A stretch of 64,000 nucleotides of DNA from Selenomonadaceae bacterium (GTDB lineage Bacteria; Bacillota; Negativicutes; Selenomonadales; Selenomonadaceae), in assembly GCA_017614505.1 (NCBI GenBank), contig JAGABT010000013.1, forward strand, positions 1-64,000. Reading direction: 5' to 3'. Below the pieces are notes generated by a model. The model was not told where the DNA came from and did no database searches. It saw only the letters and a list, made by a program, of their open reading frames with translations. Below, in pieces: positions 61,489-64,000 of this stretch; position 1 is the stretch's first letter; the number at the start of each line of letters is the position of its first letter. Both the position numbers and the translations under genes were made by a program.

Positions 61489-63544
61489 TCTGGCTGAAAT
61501 TTTCGCCGTAGACAGCAATCAGATTCGCGCGGAAATCTTCAAGGTCTAAGCCGGACGCAACAAATTCTTCGGCGGCGGTACGAGCCTCCTGCAGTGTCTC
61601 CACGTCGCGGAAAACGTTCGCAACTTTTAAATCCGGCAAGCCGTGCTGACTTTCGCCAAAGAACTGTCCAGGTCCGCGAAGTTTCAAATCTTCCTCCGCC
61701 AGTACAAAGCCGTCATTCGTCGACTCCATCAAATCCAGCCGCGCCTGAGCAATACTCGCCTTGCTGTCCGAAATTAAAAAGCAGTAGGATTTTTCAGCGC
61801 AGCGCCCGACTCTCCCGCGCAACTGGTGAAGCTGTGAAAGACCGAAGCGCTCAGCATTCTCAATCACCATGACCGTCGCATTCGGCACGTCAACGCCGAC
61901 TTCGATAACCGTCGTCGCAACCAGCAGTTTAATTTCGCCCGCGCGAAACTTTTCCATAACTTCATCGGATCTCATTCGCCCGTGAATCAGCGCGCATGGA
62001 ATATCGCTGAAAATCCCCTCGCTCAGCCGCTCGTAGGTTTCCTCAGCAGAATCGACGTGGCTCAGCTTTTCGGATTCGCTGTGCTCAATCAGCGGGCAGA
62101 CAACGTAAGCCTGCCGCCCTTTTAAAATTTCTTCGCGCACAAATTCATAAACTTTTTTCCGGCTGCGAATATTCTTCACTTTGGTTTCAACCGGCTGGCG
62201 CCCTGGCGGCATTTCCTTTATCAGCGAAACTTCCAAATCGCCGTAGACCGTCAGCGTCATTGTGCGCGGGATTGGCGTCGCCGTCATAACCAGCATATCC
62301 GGCACCGCGCTGGATTTTTGCCCCAGCCGCGCCCTCTGCGATACGCCGAATCGGTGCTGCTCGTCCGCGATTATCAAGCCCAGTTTCGCGAACTGTACGC
62401 CTTCCTGAATCAGCGCGTGCGTTCCAATCACTATATCCAGTTCCTGCGCGGAAATTTGCCGGTAAATTTCTTCGCGCATTTTTTTCGTCCGCGTTGCCTT
62501 CGCGCTCAAAAGTCCCACGCGTATTCCGAGCCCGCTCAAAAATTTCGTGAATGTTTCGTAGTGCTGACCGGCTAAAATTTCCGTCGGCGCCATGAACGCG
62601 CCCTGCCAGCCATTTTCTACCGCCTTCACCAGCGCCAGCATTGCCACGGCGGTTTTTCCTGAGCCTACGTCCCCCTGTATCAGCCGCCGCATCGGCATCG
62701 AACTTTCCATGTCTCGCGCGACTTCACTGAAAACTTTCTGCTGGTCTTTCGTCAAACTAAAAGGCAGGCTCGCCAGCAATTCTTTTACCAGCGCGCCATT
62801 TTTTTTGCATTTTATTCCGAGCTGTTCCTCCTGCACGCGCCGCTTGATCAGCATTAGCCCGCACTGTATCGTAAAAAGTTCGTCGAACGCCAGCCGCCGC
62901 CGCGCCGCCCGCAGTTCCTCTATCGACGCCGGAAAATGTATCGCTCGAATCGCCGCGTCACGCGAAAGCAGGTTCAGTTTTCTGACCAGCGCGCGCGGCA
63001 GATTTTCTTCGACCGGCGGCATTGCGTCCAGCAAATTTCTAATCGCCGTGCGGAAAAAATTCTGATTCAGCCTAGCCGTCGCGGGGTATACCGGCTCTAT
63101 TCCCAGCTGAACTTTTTCGCCTTCCGACAGTATTGAAAAACTCGTTATCTGGCTCATTTCCGGAAAAAGCGCGCGCGGATTCGTCTTGCCGATTATTACC
63201 AGCCGCGCGCCCTCGTGGAGTTTTTTCCGCAGGTATTCCTGATTGAACCACACTACCGGCAGGCTCCCAGTTTCGTCCGAAAGCGTCGCTGTTATCATCG
63301 ACAAGCCTCGCCTTATGTCTCGGAACTGAATGTTCGACAGCCGCCCTACTACTATTGCCTGCTCGCCGACCTGCACGTTTGCTATTTTCGTTATGTGCCG
63401 GTGGTCTTCGTAGGTGCGCGGGTAATGCGTCAGCAGGTCGCGCTTCGTTACGATATTCAGTTTTTCCAGCGCTTCCGCCCGCGTCGGTCCTACACCCTTC
63501 ACGTACATCACGCTGTCTGCAAGTTCAAATACAGTCTTACTCAT
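61475..63544 (-). CDS. recG: ATP-dependent DNA helicase RecG
   Basis: 689 aa fork-reversal helicase. N-terminal wedge/OB domain (VYVKGVGPTRAEALEKL, VVVGRLSNIQF-like), Walker A QGDVGSGKTAVA, DEQHRFG box, motif III VMTATPIPRT, motif VI QLRGRVGR, and C-terminal LRGPGQFFGESQHG. AAAGGCG precedes the ATG. The 150-nt leader holds a promoter and a long hairpin. Confidence 0.96.
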   Translation of the reverse strand: MSKTVFELADSVMYVKGVGPTRAEALEKLNIVTKRDLLTHYPRTYEDHRHITKIANVQVGEQAIVVGRLSNIQFRDIRRGLSMITATLSDETGSLPVVWFNQEYLRKKLHEGARLVIIGKTNPRALFPEMSQITSFSILSEGEKVQLGIEPVYPATARLNQNFFRTAIRNLLDAMPPVEENLPRALVRKLNLLSRDAAIRAIHFPASIEELRAARRRLAFDELFTIQCGLMLIKRRVQEEQLGIKCKKNGALVKELLASLPFSLTKDQQKVFSEVARDMESSMPMRRLIQGDVGSGKTAVAMLALVKAVENGWQGAFMAPTEILAGQHYETFTKFLSGLGIRVGLLSAKATRTKKMREEIYRQISAQELDIVIGTHALIQEGVQFAKLGLIIADEQHRFGVSQRARLGQKSSAVPDMLVMTATPIPRTMTLTVYGDLEVSLIKEMPPGRQPVETKVKNIRSRKKVYEFVREEILKGRQAYVVCPLIEHSESEKLSHVDSAEETYERLSEGIFSDIPCALIHGRMRSDEVMEKFRAGEIKLLVATTVIEVGVDVPNATVMVIENAERFGLSQLHQLRGRVGRCAEKSYCFLISDSKASIAQARLDLMESTNDGFVLAEEDLKLRGPGQFFGESQHGLPDLKVANVFRDVETLQEARTAAEEFVASGLDLEDFRANLIAVYGENFSQISQA

Positions 63545-63589
63545 TGGCTGGCGCCTTTCGTTGACAAAAATTTCGCGTCACTCTAGCTA

Positions 63590-63638
63590 GGCGCAACCCC
63601 CCAAGCCACTCTCGGATAATGGCTCGGGGGGTTGCGCC
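63590..63638 (-). other. Long hairpin in the recG leader
   Basis: GGCGCAACCCCCC-a-AGCCA pairs with TGGCT-c-GGGGGGTTGCGCC around an 11-nt loop: 18 pairs with one internal mismatch. There is no U-tract on either side, so it is not a standard terminator. Nothing else is seen in this gene-free stretch apart from the promoter. Confidence 0.75.
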
Positions 63639-63695
63639 CTGTGATAGCCGGTGTGGGACTCTACCGTCTTCTGTTATTTCTCATCTCACGCCCAA

Positions 63696-63724
63696 ATTCT
63701 ACCACGCCCGCCCGCTTTTTGCAA
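63696..63724 (-). promoter_or_regulatory. Sigma-70 promoter upstream of recG
   Basis: Minus strand TTGCAA, 17-nt spacer ending GCGTGG, TAGAAT. Very like the tRNA-Arg promoter at 10199. It would start transcription near 63690, before the hairpin. Confidence 0.65.
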
Positions 63725-63728
63725 GCCC

Positions 63729-64000
63729 TCACTCAAATTTTATTTCCGGCAACTGCGCGACTATCTCCAGCGTCTTCAGGCTGACCGTTACCAGCGACTG
63801 CGCCAGCCGCAAAATATATCCCGCGTCCCCGCGCTCGGCGCACCACAAATTCGGGTCGTTCACTATCCCGCTAGCCTTGTCAGTTTTTATCTGGTACCGC
63901 TCCACCAGCCATTCCAGCGGACTGCGCCCGTTCACGACGTATTCCAGCGCCCGCGCCGGTATCCCCACGATTTTTATTTTGGAATTGTACTCCAGCGTCA
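63729..64000 (-). CDS. C-terminus of a restriction-type DEAD/DEAH helicase (partial)
   Basis: The frame is open to the window edge. The last 90 codons read LEYNSKIKIVGIPA, LEYVVNGRSPLEWLVERYQ, TDKASGIVNDPNLW and SLVTVSLKTLEIVAQLP. This is the conserved tail of large helicases of the predicted-restriction group (COG4889-like, seen with type ISP/type III-like restriction systems), where GIP...YVVNG-S-LEW and DK-SGI-NDPN are recurrent. The motor and any methylase or nuclease domains are beyond the edge. It ends 184 nt before recG. Confidence 0.7.
   Translation of the reverse strand, partial: TLEYNSKIKIVGIPARALEYVVNGRSPLEWLVERYQIKTDKASGIVNDPNLWCAERGDAGYILRLAQSLVTVSLKTLEIVAQLPEIKFE

Overview
The window looks like a chromosomal segment of a diderm Firmicute (Negativicutes, probably the Selenomonas group). 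This is an inference. Firmicute-type genes (sigH, the Asp23/AmaP group, the glgC/glgD pair, nusB-ispA-dxs-tlyA-recG order) sit beside a complete early lipid A cluster (lpxC-fabZ-lpxA-lpxI-lpxB-msbA), an RND efflux pair and predicted outer-membrane or periplasmic proteins. GC content is moderate, and TTG/GTG starts and 4-nt stop/start overlaps are common. Nearly all of the window is genes; I see no rRNA, CRISPR array or prophage.

Layout. 0-3.5 kb: ADP-glucose synthesis (glgC, glgD) and a free-standing GIY-YIG endonuclease-like protein. 3.6-10.2 kb: an eight-gene minus-strand chain in which almost every stop and start overlap (CAP-domain protein, ABC ATPase, zinc-ribbon methyltransferase, NeuD-like acyltransferase, ketoacyl-ACP synthase III, ACP, SDR reductase, membrane MutS-like ATPase). 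It begins 25 nt after a tRNA-Arg gene. 10.2-16.5 kb: RND pump with its adaptor, and a type II EF-G. 16.8-17.9 kb: alanine dehydrogenase. 18-29 kb: chemoreceptor, queD, GDSL esterase, ilvE, tandem HAD phosphatases, a decayed Gfo/Idh oxidoreductase, NAD(P)HX repair, an exported methyltransferase-like protein, acpS, motAB. 29.4-35.7 kb: trpBA, GT8 glycosyltransferase, UbiD decarboxylase, 5'-nucleotidase. 35.8-38.8 kb: IS200/IS605 right-end remnant, frameshifted VapC-type toxin with upstream antitoxin, tatAC, two unknown genes. 38.8-46.3 kb: pilin-like protein, lipid A cluster and an LPP20-like protein. 46.3-54.1 kb: tadA, trkH-like channel, two exported unknowns, UPF0173 hydrolase, miaA-hfq, dut, EamA protein, rarA. 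54.1-63.5 kb: sigH, Asp23/AmaP group, nusB, ispA, dxs, an unknown gene, tlyA, recG. 63.7 kb to the edge: C-terminus of a restriction-type helicase.

Most notable. (1) A dispersed three-hairpin element occurs three times between genes (16.65, 46.18 and 52.23 kb). Its stems change by compensating substitutions while linkers and one loop stay constant, and one copy ends as a terminator. (2) The coupled tRNA-to-MutS chain contains every part needed to make a short 3-hydroxyacyl-ACP and pass it to a sugar. (3) Gene-level oddities: a probable ACG start in dxs, a MiaA without its insertion domain, a vapC broken at an A7 run, an exported SAM-methyltransferase fold, and an IS605 end without its transposase.
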